From assembly GCF_002831645.1 (NCBI RefSeq), contig NZ_CP025117.1:3859001-3923000 (forward strand): a stretch of 64,000 nt of DNA, given 5' to 3'. Below, piece by piece: positions 26,826 through 35,843 of the stretch. Origin of the DNA: Olleya sp. Bg11-27. GTDB lineage: Bacteria > Bacteroidota > Bacteroidia > Flavobacteriales > Flavobacteriaceae. Position 1 is the stretch's first letter. Every line of letters begins with the position of its first letter. Position numbers and translations under genes: made by a program. The notes under the pieces are model-generated. The model did not search any database. It worked only from the letters and a program-made list of their open reading frames with translations, and was not told the DNA's origin.

Positions 26826-28865
26826 TTAGTTTACTTCTGGTAAAAAACTATGGTTTTTACTATAGTCCAACATTTGTCCTTCAAAACTTTCTGGTTGTGT
26901 TACTTTAATTGCAGTAATCTCTCCAGCCGCATTAGTTTCTGGAACTAATACAGGATTTACAAAACCGCTATACGCTGGAGATGTAAATTGCTTATTACGT
27001 TCTAAAACTTCGTTATGAATATCTTTATCTACTTTTACACCATAACCTTCCACTAAATCTTCTACAGCTTTATAATCGCCTTCAGACTTAATACGTTGTG
27101 TTTCTTTTAATAATTGTCCGAAAAGTCCATGTAGTTTTTCGTAGTCGTTGATGTTAAAATATGTTTTTCCATCACGAGTGATTTTTTCGATAACGTTGTC
27201 CGTTTTACCTTTTTCAAAGACCCAAGCACTCACCCATTGTCTGTTACGCATATGCGCTTCTTCCACATCATCACCTAGATTTAATCTAATTAGTTGTGTC
27301 ATTAACCCATTACGGATGTAACCATCATAAGCAGCCATACCTACTTTTTTCCAATCGTCTACCAATCCTAAATCTTGTAATTTCGGGTTGTATAAGTAGT
27401 ATAATCCTACTAAATCTGCACGACCCTCTTCTAAAGTTGAAGCATAATTTTTTAATGTCTCTTTAGTCTCTCCTACTCCCGGATTTAATTGCCCTGAAGC
27501 ATGACCAATAACTTCGTGTAACGCTGTATGTAATTTATCAGCTATTTGTCCGTATTTTTCTTCTAATACATATTCTTCATCATCATTTACAAACTCTTTT
27601 AAGCGACCTGTACTTCCTGCGTTATTATACGCATGAATAATGTTTCCTAAAGACACTGATTTACTTCCAACAGCTGCACGAATCCAGTTTGCGTTTGGTA
27701 AGTTTACACCAATTGGAGTACTAGGTGATGCATCACCTGCTTCTCCAGCAACATTTACTACTTTATAAGTTACTCCTACAACACTTTTCTTTTTGTGCGC
27801 ATCCATTAAAGGTGAGTTATCTTCAAACCATTGTGCATTTTCAGATAATACAGCCATTTTTTCTGACATATCAAAATCATTAATCTGTACAACCGTTTCA
27901 TAAGATCCTCTATATCCTAAAGGGTCATTATAGACTTCGATAAAACTATTAATATAATCTACATTTCCAGCAGTTGCTGCTGTCCAAGCAACGTTATAAT
28001 CGTCCCATGTTTGTAAATCTCCAGTTTTGTAATAATTAACCAAAAGTCCTAAAGCATTTCCTTGTGCTTCATTTTCTGCAACACCTTGTGCTAATTCTAA
28101 CCATTTTACAATTTCATCAATTGCAGTACCATATAAACCACCTGATTTATACACACGCTCTTTTAACACGCCATCTTCTTTAACTAACTGAGAGTTTAAA
28201 CCATATGATAGTGGTTTTTCTGGGTTTGGAGATTTCATTTTTTTATAAAATGATTCCACATCAGCATTAGTGACATTTGGTCCATAAAAATTAACCGCAG
28301 ACAAACCAACGTTATCAACACCTTTAGATAGGTTTACTTTTTTGCTATCCTTATCGTTAAATAAAACATCAAAGGCTTCGCCAACTAAAGTTGTACTGGT
28401 AGCCGTCATAATCTCCTTTAAATACTCTTGAGAGAATTCAGGCTTAAGCTTGTCATTAGAATAATGATGGTGGATTCCATTACTAAACCATACACGCTTT
28501 ACATAGCTTTCAAAAGCAGTCCAGTTATCAGACTTTTTATCACCTTTATAATTAGTATAAACATTTTCTAAAGCTTTTCTAATTTTTAAATTGTGTCTGT
28601 AATTCTGGTCCCACATAATATCGCGACCTGACAATCCTGCTTGTGTTAAATAATAGACTAATTTTTGTTCTTTTAACGTTAGGTTTTCCCATCCTGGAAT
28701 TTGGTAACGTAATATCTTAATGTCAGCAAATTGCTCCACATTAAAGTCAAAAGCAGTTTCTACTTTTGGAGCCTCTTCGGTTTTAGGTTTTTCGGCCTTA
28801 TCATTACCACAAGACACTAATAGTGTTGCAACAAATGCAGCACCTAATATTGATTTTAATTTCAT
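26826..28865 (-). CDS. Dipeptidyl-peptidase III family (M49) zinc lipoprotein
   Basis: A 679-residue peptidase. A lipoprotein signal (FVATLLVSCGND, Cys20) puts it in the periplasm or on the outer membrane. The M49 motif HExxGH is read as HEVIGH near residue 449, followed by TLEEGRADLVGLYYL (EExxAD-like third ligand). The family cuts dipeptides from peptide N-termini. The usual cytosolic DPP III has no lipobox, so a secreted role in peptide use is likely here. It is divergent from the SRPBCC gene. Confidence 0.88.
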   Translation of the reverse strand: MKLKSILGAAFVATLLVSCGNDKAEKPKTEEAPKVETAFDFNVEQFADIKILRYQIPGWENLTLKEQKLVYYLTQAGLSGRDIMWDQNYRHNLKIRKALENVYTNYKGDKKSDNWTAFESYVKRVWFSNGIHHHYSNDKLKPEFSQEYLKEIMTATSTTLVGEAFDVLFNDKDSKKVNLSKGVDNVGLSAVNFYGPNVTNADVESFYKKMKSPNPEKPLSYGLNSQLVKEDGVLKERVYKSGGLYGTAIDEIVKWLELAQGVAENEAQGNALGLLVNYYKTGDLQTWDDYNVAWTAATAGNVDYINSFIEVYNDPLGYRGSYETVVQINDFDMSEKMAVLSENAQWFEDNSPLMDAHKKKSVVGVTYKVVNVAGEAGDASPSTPIGVNLPNANWIRAAVGSKSVSLGNIIHAYNNAGSTGRLKEFVNDDEEYVLEEKYGQIADKLHTALHEVIGHASGQLNPGVGETKETLKNYASTLEEGRADLVGLYYLYNPKLQDLGLVDDWKKVGMAAYDGYIRNGLMTQLIRLNLGDDVEEAHMRNRQWVSAWVFEKGKTDNVIEKITRDGKTYFNINDYEKLHGLFGQLLKETQRIKSEGDYKAVEDLVEGYGVKVDKDIHNEVLERNKQFTSPAYSGFVNPVLVPETNAAGEITAIKVTQPESFEGQMLDYSKNHSFLPEVN

Positions 28866-28923
28866 AATTAAATAGTTTTTTAAAAGTCTTTAAAGATAAG
28901 AATTTAACAAATTCAAAATTGAT

Positions 28924-28931
28924 TATCTTTG
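28924..28931 (+). promoter_or_regulatory. -7 promoter element of the SRPBCC-crcB unit
   Basis: TATCTTTG fits TAnnTTTG and lies 29 bp before the start codon at 28960. Confidence 0.45.
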
Positions 28932-28959
28932 AAATAACTAACTTTTAATTTTCCCTAGA

Positions 28960-30006
28960 ATGAAATATATAAAGTACCTATTATTTCTTTTGTTGATTAC
29001 CTTTATTGCAATAGCTATATATGTTGCAGTACAGCCTAATGATTACACCGTCACTAGAAGTAAAACCATACAAGCGCCTGCTAGTTTAGTTTATAATGAA
29101 GTCATTGATTTTAAAAACTGGAAAGATTGGAATGCTTGGATTGAAGAAAATCCTGAAATGATTATTACGTATCCTGAACAAACAAAAGATATTGATGGCT
29201 CTTATACTTGGTTAAGTAAAGGTGAGACGGGCAGAATGACAACTATTGCCGCCAAACCCAATACAAGCATCACCCAGAATATGCAACTTGGAGACCAGCC
29301 TAGTGCGCAAGTAGATTGGACATTTACACCAAATGAAGATGGTAGTACAGAAGTAACATGGACTATTTCTGGCCATGACTTACCTTTTGGTTTTAAAGCC
29401 TACAGCGCTTATTCTGGAGGTATGGATAAACAAATTGGTCCTTATTATGAACGTAGTTTAGAACTTTTAGACAGAAAAGTTGTAGAAAGCATGAAACAAC
29501 ATAGTACCAAAGTTGATGGTATTACTGAGCATGGTGGTGGCTTTTATCTATACAAAACAACATCGGCATCGGGTAAAAATATCAGCAAAATAATAGCGCG
29601 TCAGCATGAAGAAATTATAAGCTATATGTCAAAAAACACTATTATTCAAGCAGGAATGCCTTTTACTATTTATAATGATATGAATCCAAGCACCGGAAAT
29701 GTTATCATGACGCAAGCAATCCCCGTTATGAATAATGTTATTAATGATAATACTAGTGAAATCCTTTGCGGCTACATGCCAAAAACAACTGCATTAAAAA
29801 CGACTTTAAAAGGAAATTACACGTACCTACCAAAAGCCTGGGAAACAGCTTATAAAGCTATTACAGAATTAAAATTAGAACGATCAGAAGACAAACCTTT
29901 TGAGATTTATATCAATGACTCCAAAAAAGTACCCAACCCTTCACTTTGGAAGACTGAAATTTACATTCCTATTAAATTAAATGACACACTAACCTCTAAC
30001 CTTTAA
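28960..30006 (+). CDS. SRPBCC (START-like) protein with C-terminal GyrI-like half
   Basis: A 348-residue protein with one N-terminal transmembrane helix (about 4-24). An SRPBCC fold of the polyketide cyclase type follows (about 28-165), with WKDWNAWIEENPEM and PSAQVDWTFTPNEDGSTEVTWTI typical. The last part (about 190-345), ending LKLERSEDKPFEIYINDSKK, looks like a GyrI/AraC-effector binding domain. Such proteins probably bind small hydrophobic ligands. The actual ligand is unknown. The crcB start codon follows the stop with no gap. Confidence 0.78.
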   Translation: MKYIKYLLFLLLITFIAIAIYVAVQPNDYTVTRSKTIQAPASLVYNEVIDFKNWKDWNAWIEENPEMIITYPEQTKDIDGSYTWLSKGETGRMTTIAAKPNTSITQNMQLGDQPSAQVDWTFTPNEDGSTEVTWTISGHDLPFGFKAYSAYSGGMDKQIGPYYERSLELLDRKVVESMKQHSTKVDGITEHGGGFYLYKTTSASGKNISKIIARQHEEIISYMSKNTIIQAGMPFTIYNDMNPSTGNVIMTQAIPVMNNVINDNTSEILCGYMPKTTALKTTLKGNYTYLPKAWETAYKAITELKLERSEDKPFEIYINDSKKVPNPSLWKTEIYIPIKLNDTLTSNL

Positions 30007-30378
30007 ATGAAACAACTAATATTAGTTTTTGTAGGTGGTGGTTTTGGAAGTGTGCTTCGTTATATTATTGGAAAAGCACTTAACAATACAGAAAATGGAA
30101 TTCCGTATGGGACCTTTGCGGCCAATATATTAGGTAGTTTGTTAATAGGGATTATTCTAGGCTTAGCTTTAAAAAACGACACGCTTAACAATAATCAAAC
30201 GCTATTATTAGCAACAGGATTTTGTGGTGGTTTTACAACGTTTTCAACCTTTGCTTATGAAAATCATGTGTTTTTAAAAACTGGAGATTTTACTAGTTTT
30301 GCATTATACACTATTACTAGTTTTATACTTGGTTTTTTAGCTGTTTTCTTTGGAATGTGGTTGGCTAAGCAGTTTTAA
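30007..30378 (+). CDS. crcB: Fluoride ion channel CrcB/FluC
   Basis: A 123-residue four-helix membrane protein that exports fluoride as a dual-topology dimer. Family motifs: GGGFGSVLRYIIG, GTFAANILGSLLIG (pore Asn) and GFCGGFTTFSTFAYE (central break and Phe box). It starts right after the stop of the SRPBCC gene, so the two are translated together. It overlaps the convergent DUF1684 gene by four bases at its stop. No fluoride riboswitch is visible upstream. Confidence 0.93.
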   Translation: MKQLILVFVGGGFGSVLRYIIGKALNNTENGIPYGTFAANILGSLLIGIILGLALKNDTLNNNQTLLLATGFCGGFTTFSTFAYENHVFLKTGDFTSFALYTITSFILGFLAVFFGMWLAKQF

Positions 30379-30983
30379 TCCTCCACCTTTTTATACTTTT
30401 TGACTCCGGCTTCAATACGCACATATAAAATATTTTCGTTTGGAACAATGGGACAAGAATACCTTTTGTTATAAGCGCAATACGGATTATAAGCTTTATT
30501 AAAATCTATAACTATTTGATTGTTTTCTGGTAATTTAACTTCAATATAACGCCCACCTTTGTAACTCTCAGCTCCATTTGTGTTATCCATAAATGGCAAA
30601 AACAAAGCTTCCTCCTGACCTACTTCTTTAGCCATTTCTAGATCTTGATACACATTTAACTTTAAAACTTTGTCTTTAATTTTAAAAGTCGCTTCACCAT
30701 ATTTTACGTAATCAACTAATCTATCTGTTGTTGTTTTCATTTTAAAAGACACTTCATTTGGTGTTCTTTTAAAAGAAGCCGTAACAAGATACGTACTATC
30801 AAACTTAAAAAAATCTAAGTTTCTAAACAGCTTACGATCACTGTCTGTCAACGGTGACTTAGCTGCATCTTTAAAATTTGCATTCATTTCGCGTTGGTAT
30901 TCAGTATCCCCTAATAAGGGTAATTTATCTTGCCCACAACTTGAGGTTGTAATTACAATAAAAAGAAAAACAAAATATCTCAT
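30375..30983 (-). CDS. DUF1684 family lipoprotein
   Basis: A 202-residue protein with a lipoprotein-like start (VFLFIVITTSSCGQ, Cys16). The family signature lies near the end: ANPYCAYNKRYSCPIVPNEN in degenerate form, preceded by RYIEVKLPENNQIVIDFNKA. DUF1684 proteins are widespread and uncharacterised. The two Cys in the signature are kept. Its stop shares four bases with that of crcB in convergent orientation. Confidence 0.85.
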   Translation of the reverse strand: MRYFVFLFIVITTSSCGQDKLPLLGDTEYQREMNANFKDAAKSPLTDSDRKLFRNLDFFKFDSTYLVTASFKRTPNEVSFKMKTTTDRLVDYVKYGEATFKIKDKVLKLNVYQDLEMAKEVGQEEALFLPFMDNTNGAESYKGGRYIEVKLPENNQIVIDFNKAYNPYCAYNKRYSCPIVPNENILYVRIEAGVKKYKKVED

Positions 30984-31052
30984 ATGGTATCTAATTTAAT
31001 ATGAATGCTTTAAAAATTCAATTCAAAAATACAACTAATTCAAAATTTTGTT

Positions 31053-31060
31053 TAGCTTTG
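31053..31060 (+). promoter_or_regulatory. -7 promoter element before the MFS leader
   Basis: TAGCTTTG fits TAnnTTTG. It lies 182 bp before the MFS start codon, so transcription from here would make a long leader containing the structure at 31116-31217. Confidence 0.4.
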
Positions 31061-31115
31061 ACCCAAACAAATTAATAAAAAATGAATTTAGTCATTACAT
31101 ATTTAACTAAACAAA

Positions 31116-31217
31116 CCTCTTGTAGACATACGAGTAGTTGGACCTGTTATATGTTATGATGATTTAGATATCAATTTATACAATACAAAAAAGTCCAACC
31201 TAACCGTTGGACTTTTT
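31116..31217 (+). promoter_or_regulatory. Candidate attenuator leader or small RNA before the MFS gene
   Basis: A terminator-like hairpin (31187-31217) has GTCCAAC at 31193-31199 and GTTGGAC at 31206-31212 followed by TTTTT. A second copy of GTTGGAC lies upstream at 31137-31143, so the middle arm could pair with either copy. This is the layout of an antiterminator/terminator switch. A small hairpin (CTC..GTA gaca TACGAG) precedes it. As both flanking genes point away, the hairpin cannot end either. A free small RNA is the alternative. The seven-base match could be chance. Confidence 0.4.
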
Positions 31218-31241
31218 ACATTTATACTAACTACTAAACCA

Positions 31242-32453
31242 ATGAAAAAACTACTCAAAAATTACATAAGCACTTTTGACGGACTGTCAAAAGAAGTATG
31301 GTGGCTGTCTTTAATTACCTTAATAAACAGAGCCGGTACCATGGTTATTCCATTTCTGTCTTTGTATTTAACAGAAGACTTAGGATTTACATTGTCAAAC
31401 GTCGGCACAATAATGACCGCTTTTGGATTAGGTTCTGTCATCGGATCATGGTTAGGCGGAAAATTAACCGATAAGATTGGTTACTATAAAATTATGGTTT
31501 TCAGTTTATTTATATCTGGTTTCATGTTTATTGGTTTACAATACCTAAAAACTATTTACACGTTGTCCTTAGGAATTTTTGCGTTGATGGTTGTTGCAGA
31601 TATGTTCAGACCAGCCATGTTTGTAGCATTAAGCGCCTACAGTAAACCAGAAAACAAAACTAGAAGTGTTACTTTAATTAGGCTAGCTATTAATTTAGGG
31701 TTTTCTGCAGGTCCCGCTGTTGGAGGTTTAATAATTGTAAGCTTAGGTTACGGTGGTCTATTTTGGGTAGATGGTATTACTTGTATTGCTGCTACATTAT
31801 TATTAATAAAAGTATTAAATCCTAAAAAGACACGAGTACAGGATGACATTAAAGTAGACAATCCCTACTCTGCGTATAAAGACAAACCGTTTATACTCTT
31901 TTTATTTGCCTTGTTTTTGTTTGGATTTATATTCTTACAGTACTTTTCTACCATGCCTTTATATTACAGAGAACGACACTTGTTAAGCGAATTAGAAATC
32001 GGTTTACTACTTGGTGCTAATGGCTTTTTTATCTTTTTATTAGAAATGCCATTAATTAAGTATTTAGAAAATACGCGATTTTCAAAAGTAGCATTGATAT
32101 TATTTGGCGCCTTTTTAACCGCTATAAGTTTTCTAATTCTTAATTTTTCTAGTTGGTCAGGAATTTTGATTTTTGCCATGTTTTTAATGACTGTTGGCGA
32201 AATGATAGCCTTTCCATTCGCAAATGCTTTTGCATTGCAGCAAGCAAAAAAAGGAAATCAAGGCGAGTATATGGCGTTATATTCTATAGCCTTTTCTTTT
32301 GCTCACATCTTTGGTCATAAATCAGGAATGGAACTTGTGGAAGGGGTTGGTTATGATAATACGTGGTATATTATGACCCTACTAGGTGGTTTATGTATGT
32401 TACTGTTATACCTCTTGAATCAATTTATGAAAGGAAAAAAATTAGCCAAATGA
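31242..32453 (+). CDS. MFS transporter
   Basis: A 403-residue major facilitator with 12 predicted transmembrane helices. The loop 2-3 motif is read as GSWLGGKLTDKIGYYK near residue 70, and NRAGTMVIPFLSLYLTEDLG at the start is typical of drug-efflux-like MDR proteins. The substrate cannot be told. The stop overlaps the start of the VOC gene (ATGA), and the DJ-1 gene follows 3 bp later, so the three form an operon. A structured leader precedes it. Confidence 0.88.
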   Translation: MKKLLKNYISTFDGLSKEVWWLSLITLINRAGTMVIPFLSLYLTEDLGFTLSNVGTIMTAFGLGSVIGSWLGGKLTDKIGYYKIMVFSLFISGFMFIGLQYLKTIYTLSLGIFALMVVADMFRPAMFVALSAYSKPENKTRSVTLIRLAINLGFSAGPAVGGLIIVSLGYGGLFWVDGITCIAATLLLIKVLNPKKTRVQDDIKVDNPYSAYKDKPFILFLFALFLFGFIFLQYFSTMPLYYRERHLLSELEIGLLLGANGFFIFLLEMPLIKYLENTRFSKVALILFGAFLTAISFLILNFSSWSGILIFAMFLMTVGEMIAFPFANAFALQQAKKGNQGEYMALYSIAFSFAHIFGHKSGMELVEGVGYDNTWYIMTLLGGLCMLLLYLLNQFMKGKKLAK

Positions 32454-32827
32454 ATTTAAACCAAGTTACTATATCATCTGCTGATTTAGAAAAAGCGGTA
32501 GAATTCTACACTCTACTAGGACTCAAACTTATCGTAGATGCTTTACCGCGTTATGCAAGGTTTGAGTGTCCTGATGGAGACGCTACATTTTCTATTCATT
32601 TTAATGAAAATAAACAACAACACAATAACACTTTCGTTTACTTTGAAGATGGAAATTTAGAAGCTTTAGTTTTTCAACTGAAACAAAAAGGTATTACTTT
32701 TATATCAGAACTAGAACACAAGTCTTGGCTTTGGGCCGAAGCCCATCTTTTAGATCCCGACGGAAATAAAATTATACTATTTAAAGCTGGTGAGAATCGG
32801 AAAAATCCACCTTGGCGCATTAACTAA
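32450..32827 (+). CDS. VOC/glyoxalase superfamily protein
   Basis: A 125-residue protein with the vicinal oxygen chelate fold. LNQVTISSADLEKAVEFYTL is the first beta-alpha unit and AHLLDPDGNKIILFKAG the last strand with the likely Glu/Asp metal area. The start at 32450 overlaps the MFS stop as ATGA and begins at the family N-terminus. An upstream in-frame ATG lies inside the MFS gene and would add 29 unrelated residues. It could be a bleomycin-resistance-like binding protein or a small-molecule lyase. Confidence 0.85.
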   Translation: MNLNQVTISSADLEKAVEFYTLLGLKLIVDALPRYARFECPDGDATFSIHFNENKQQHNNTFVYFEDGNLEALVFQLKQKGITFISELEHKSWLWAEAHLLDPDGNKIILFKAGENRKNPPWRIN

Positions 32828-32830
32828 ACT

Positions 32831-33592
32831 ATGAAACACTTACTATACCTTTTTACGATATTACTTGTTGTAAGCTGCAATTCTTCTGGAACTAAAAAAG
32901 AAAATCAGACTAATACCAGTACCGATACAGCAAAAACACAAAAAGCAAAACAATTCCCTGATTTAAAACCTGACCGTTATAATGTCGCGTTTTTAATTAT
33001 GGATGGTACATTTAATACGGAACTAACGGCGCCTTTTGATATTTTTCAACATACTATTTTTAGAGATAGCATCAAAGCCATGAATGTATTTACAGTTGCT
33101 AATACAGACCATCCAATCACTACTTTTGAGGGGATGCGATTACTACCAGATTATAATTATGTTACTGATAGCTTACCTAAAATTGACATTTTAGTTGTCC
33201 CAAGCGCAGAGCACCACTTAGATAGTGATTTAGACGATATGGTAATGCTCAATTTTGTTAAGCAGGTAGCTAAAACTGCAAAATTTGTAACTTCACATTG
33301 TGATGGTGCTTTTGTATTAGCAGAAGCTGGTCTTTTAAACAACAAAGTATCCACGACGTTTCCAAGTGATATAGACACGATGCGTAAACGCTATCCTGAT
33401 TTAGATATTAAAAAAGACGTGCTTTTTGTGCATGATGGTAAATATATTACGTCGGCTGGAGGCGCTAAAAGCTTTGAAGCTGCTTTGTATTTATGTGAGT
33501 ATCTTTACGGAAAAGACGTGGCACAATCTTTAGCTGGAGGTTTGGTTATCGATTGGGATCTTACTACTATACCACATTTAATTGTAGACTAA
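32831..33592 (+). CDS. DJ-1/PfpI family lipoprotein
   Basis: A 253-residue protein. A lipobox (LLVVSCNSSG, Cys16) places it outside the cytoplasm, which is unusual for this fold. The DJ-1/PfpI domain spans about 48-245. The nucleophile elbow carries Cys157 in SHCDGAF, close to the FTSHCxGxF context of AraC-type DJ-1 domains, and a YITSAGGAKSFEAALYL segment follows. No DNA-binding domain is present. It may bind or modify a small molecule. Third gene of the MFS-VOC-DJ-1 operon; its stop abuts the convergent Lrp gene. Confidence 0.82.
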   Translation: MKHLLYLFTILLVVSCNSSGTKKENQTNTSTDTAKTQKAKQFPDLKPDRYNVAFLIMDGTFNTELTAPFDIFQHTIFRDSIKAMNVFTVANTDHPITTFEGMRLLPDYNYVTDSLPKIDILVVPSAEHHLDSDLDDMVMLNFVKQVAKTAKFVTSHCDGAFVLAEAGLLNNKVSTTFPSDIDTMRKRYPDLDIKKDVLFVHDGKYITSAGGAKSFEAALYLCEYLYGKDVAQSLAGGLVIDWDLTTIPHLIVD

Positions 33593-34033
33593 TTAATGCT
33601 TCGTAATCGCATTATTTTTAACCACATGCGATAAAATAATTTGTGTTTTACACTCGCCATAAACAATTAACTGATCTATAAAAGCTTCTAAATGTTTGTG
33701 GTTTTTTAAAATGACTTCCATTACGATATTCTCGTTACCTGTAATTCGGTAACAATTAATGACTTCGTCAAAGGTTTTTACTTTCTCTAAAAAAGGTTTT
33801 AGTTTTCCCATAAACGCTTGTAAAGTAATCAATGCTTTTAATTGATACCCTACTTCATAAGGAGAAATTAGAGTAATATGGTTTTGGATGATTCCTAGGT
33901 CTTCCATTTTTCTGATACGTTCAGAAACGGCTGGTGAGGTGATTCCTACTTGCCTACCAATTTCGGCATTAGATTGTCTTGCATTTTGCTGCAAACACTT
34001 TAAAATTTTCCAATTAAGGGTATCAACGCTCAT
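33593..34033 (-). CDS. Lrp/AsnC family transcription regulator
   Basis: A 146-residue regulator. The N-terminal winged helix has ARQSNAEIGRQVGITSPAVS as recognition helix region. The C-terminal RAM/ACT-type domain (about 65-140) would bind an amino acid. It is convergent with the DJ-1 gene, with no spacer. Two AT-rich dyads upstream (34052-34100) could be its own operator, as Lrp proteins often regulate themselves. Its targets are unknown. Confidence 0.9.
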   Translation of the reverse strand: MSVDTLNWKILKCLQQNARQSNAEIGRQVGITSPAVSERIRKMEDLGIIQNHITLISPYEVGYQLKALITLQAFMGKLKPFLEKVKTFDEVINCYRITGNENIVMEVILKNHKHLEAFIDQLIVYGECKTQIILSHVVKNNAITKH

Positions 34034-34051
34034 ATTAAAGTAAAATTAAAA

Positions 34052-34100
34052 AATAATTTAATTATTAAAGCAAATATAGCTTTTTGATTTAAAATCAAAA
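34052..34100. promoter_or_regulatory. Two dyads upstream of the Lrp gene
   Basis: AATAATT-T-AATTATT (34052-34066) and TTTTGATTT-A-AAATCAAAA (34082-34100) are both perfect odd palindromes. Their centres are 32 bp apart, about three helical turns. They lie between the divergent Lrp gene and the 34149 gene, so they could be operators for both. Confidence 0.4.
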
Positions 34101-34148
34101 GTTAAATATACAGTCTTGTGATTATTTTTGATAAAAAGAAAAATTAAA

Positions 34149-34544
34149 ATGTCTGTACAACCACCTTCTCATCTTTCAGACTTGCCAATATACAAGCAAG
34201 CTATGCAGATTTTCATGTTATCCAGAAGTATCTCTGCCTATTTAAGTCATGATTTATCCTATTTATATGAAGATGGAACGGAAGATGCTAACATTTACTT
34301 TTCTGGCGATCTTGTACAACATTCAGAATCTCTAGCACCTGAAATTATTAATGCAGAACTAGAACACTGTCATCACAAAAGATACAGACATATAGCATCT
34401 GTAAACAGATTAACAAATAGATTGTATAGAAACTGTAGTCGATTAGAATCTTGTAATAGTAATGGTAAAGACTATTTACCAATATTAAAAAGAGAAATCA
34501 GAAAGTTTAGAAAGCTACAAACTACTTGGATGTTAACACTGTAG
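34149..34544 (+). CDS. Conserved-looking hypothetical protein
   Basis: A 131-residue soluble protein, mostly helical by composition. It begins MSVQPPSHLSDLPIYKQAMQ. The region LSRSISAYLSHDLSYLYEDG is followed by a basic C-terminal part with HCHHKRYRHIA and three Cys. The start at 34149 is preferred because the upstream ATG at 34128 only adds seven residues (MIKRKIK). From memory, flavobacterial proteins share the SDLPIYK start, but I cannot name a family or function. It is convergent with the short helicase gene, 3 bp apart. Confidence 0.6.
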   Translation: MSVQPPSHLSDLPIYKQAMQIFMLSRSISAYLSHDLSYLYEDGTEDANIYFSGDLVQHSESLAPEIINAELEHCHHKRYRHIASVNRLTNRLYRNCSRLESCNSNGKDYLPILKREIRKFRKLQTTWMLTL

Positions 34545-34547
34545 ATT

Positions 34548-35162
34548 TTAAGTAAAATCTACTATTCTTGCGTTATACATAAATGAGTCTTGGAACGCTT
34601 TAATTTTAGCATTAAAAGTCTCAGAGTAAATCACAAACTTTGCTTTAGGTGCACTTTCACTTAATCGCAATACGTAATTATGATAATTATTTCTGGCAAT
34701 AAAGTCAGCATCATGTATCATAAACAATTGTAATTCGCCTAAATGTAAACTATTTAAATGATATAATTTACTTAATCGTTTTGGTGTCGTTATTAAAATA
34801 TCAACACCATAATATACCTCTTCACGTTGCTTTTCTAAATCATACTCTTCATAAGCACAATACAAACGTAAATCTGTTCTTTTAGTAAATACCTCAAAAC
34901 GTTCCTTTAAATCTAAAGACGTTTGTTTATCTTTTACTACAATTAATGCTCTTGGAGAATCCTCATAAGCCTCTGCTCCTAATTTTTGAATCGTGCTAAT
35001 AATCATAGCTGTCGTTTTACCACAACCTTTTGGACCGATAGCATATAAATCGCTTCCTCCTTTTATTAAAGGCATTACTTGTTTTTGAAACGCATTAGTA
35101 GTTTCTAAACCTGCTTTTTCAATATTTTCTTTTAATGAAGGATGGTATTTTTTGAACGACAT
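34548..35162 (-). CDS. Short DEAD-box-like ATPase with a single RecA domain
   Basis: A 204-residue protein equal to only the first RecA-like domain of a DEAD/DEAH helicase. Q-motif-like TTNAFQKQVMPLI, Walker A GPKGCGKTT (about 43-51), motif Ib-like ITTPKRLSKLY and motif II read as HDAD in place of DEAD are present. The second RecA domain with motifs IV-VI is missing, so unwinding on its own is doubtful. The reading frame is clean, so it looks like a settled short form. It is last in a leftward group after sigZ (62 bp gap). Confidence 0.78.
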   Translation of the reverse strand: MSFKKYHPSLKENIEKAGLETTNAFQKQVMPLIKGGSDLYAIGPKGCGKTTAMIISTIQKLGAEAYEDSPRALIVVKDKQTSLDLKERFEVFTKRTDLRLYCAYEEYDLEKQREEVYYGVDILITTPKRLSKLYHLNSLHLGELQLFMIHDADFIARNNYHNYVLRLSESAPKAKFVIYSETFNAKIKAFQDSFMYNARIVDFT

Positions 35163-35224
35163 TTATGTATTTAAATAAGATATAATGAGACTACTTGTAA
35201 ACTAGTAGATTGCAAAGATACTAA

Positions 35225-35764
35225 TTAATGACACATTTTACAGTCTGCTTTGTCTTTGATTTCTCCTACCAGAAAACCATCGTCATTTATTATAAAATCA
35301 CAACAATCAACAAAACCTTGAGCAATTAGTTTTCGACCCCGTTGTATTTGCGATTTTATGGTTGGCAAAGGCAAGTTTAACTGTTCCGCTATTTGCTTTT
35401 GTTTCAAGCCTTTTATATCACTTAAAAACAAAGGATCACGATACTTTTTAGGCAAACTTTTAATAATCCCATGCAAACAATCAACTTCTGTATGCTCTAG
35501 TTTTTGTTCTTCAAAAATAAAATCTTCATCCGTAGTTTCATACACTTTTTTTTTACTTCTAAAATAATCTAGAACCGTATATCTTGCTATAGAAAACAAC
35601 CAAGACCTAAGTTTGTCTTGATCCTTTAAAGTATTTAATTTAGTGTGCACTTTTACAAACGTTTCTTGCAATAAATCGTCCGCTACCACAGCATCTTTTA
35701 CTTTACTAAAAATAAAATATTTGATGTCGTCTGCATGTAATTTCCAAATGTCTTGAGTATCCAT
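35225..35764 (-). CDS. sigZ: SigZ-like ECF RNA polymerase sigma factor
   Basis: A 179-residue group 4 sigma factor. Region 2 (about 10-75) has DDLLQETFVKVHTKL and KLRSWLFSIARYTVLDYFR. Region 4 (about 105-155) has KQIAEQLNLPLPTIKSQIQRG. The C-terminus adds about 25 residues with CCDF and a final CKMCH, so a Cys-containing tail could sense metal or redox state. No anti-sigma gene is adjacent. Upstream on the same strand are the Cys-rich peptide and OsmC genes. Confidence 0.85.
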   Translation of the reverse strand: MDTQDIWKLHADDIKYFIFSKVKDAVVADDLLQETFVKVHTKLNTLKDQDKLRSWLFSIARYTVLDYFRSKKKVYETTDEDFIFEEQKLEHTEVDCLHGIIKSLPKKYRDPLFLSDIKGLKQKQIAEQLNLPLPTIKSQIQRGRKLIAQGFVDCCDFIINDDGFLVGEIKDKADCKMCH

Positions 35765-35843
35765 ATCGATGTATTAAAAGAAACGCTAATCTTAGTATAA
35801 AGTTACCAAAACTAGCGTTATTATCATCTCTTTTAAGTGTTGC

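Noticed and set aside
32363-32449. Upstream extension of the VOC protein
   Set aside because: The first 29 codons lie inside the MFS gene and do not match the family. The ATGA overlap at 32450 is the natural start.
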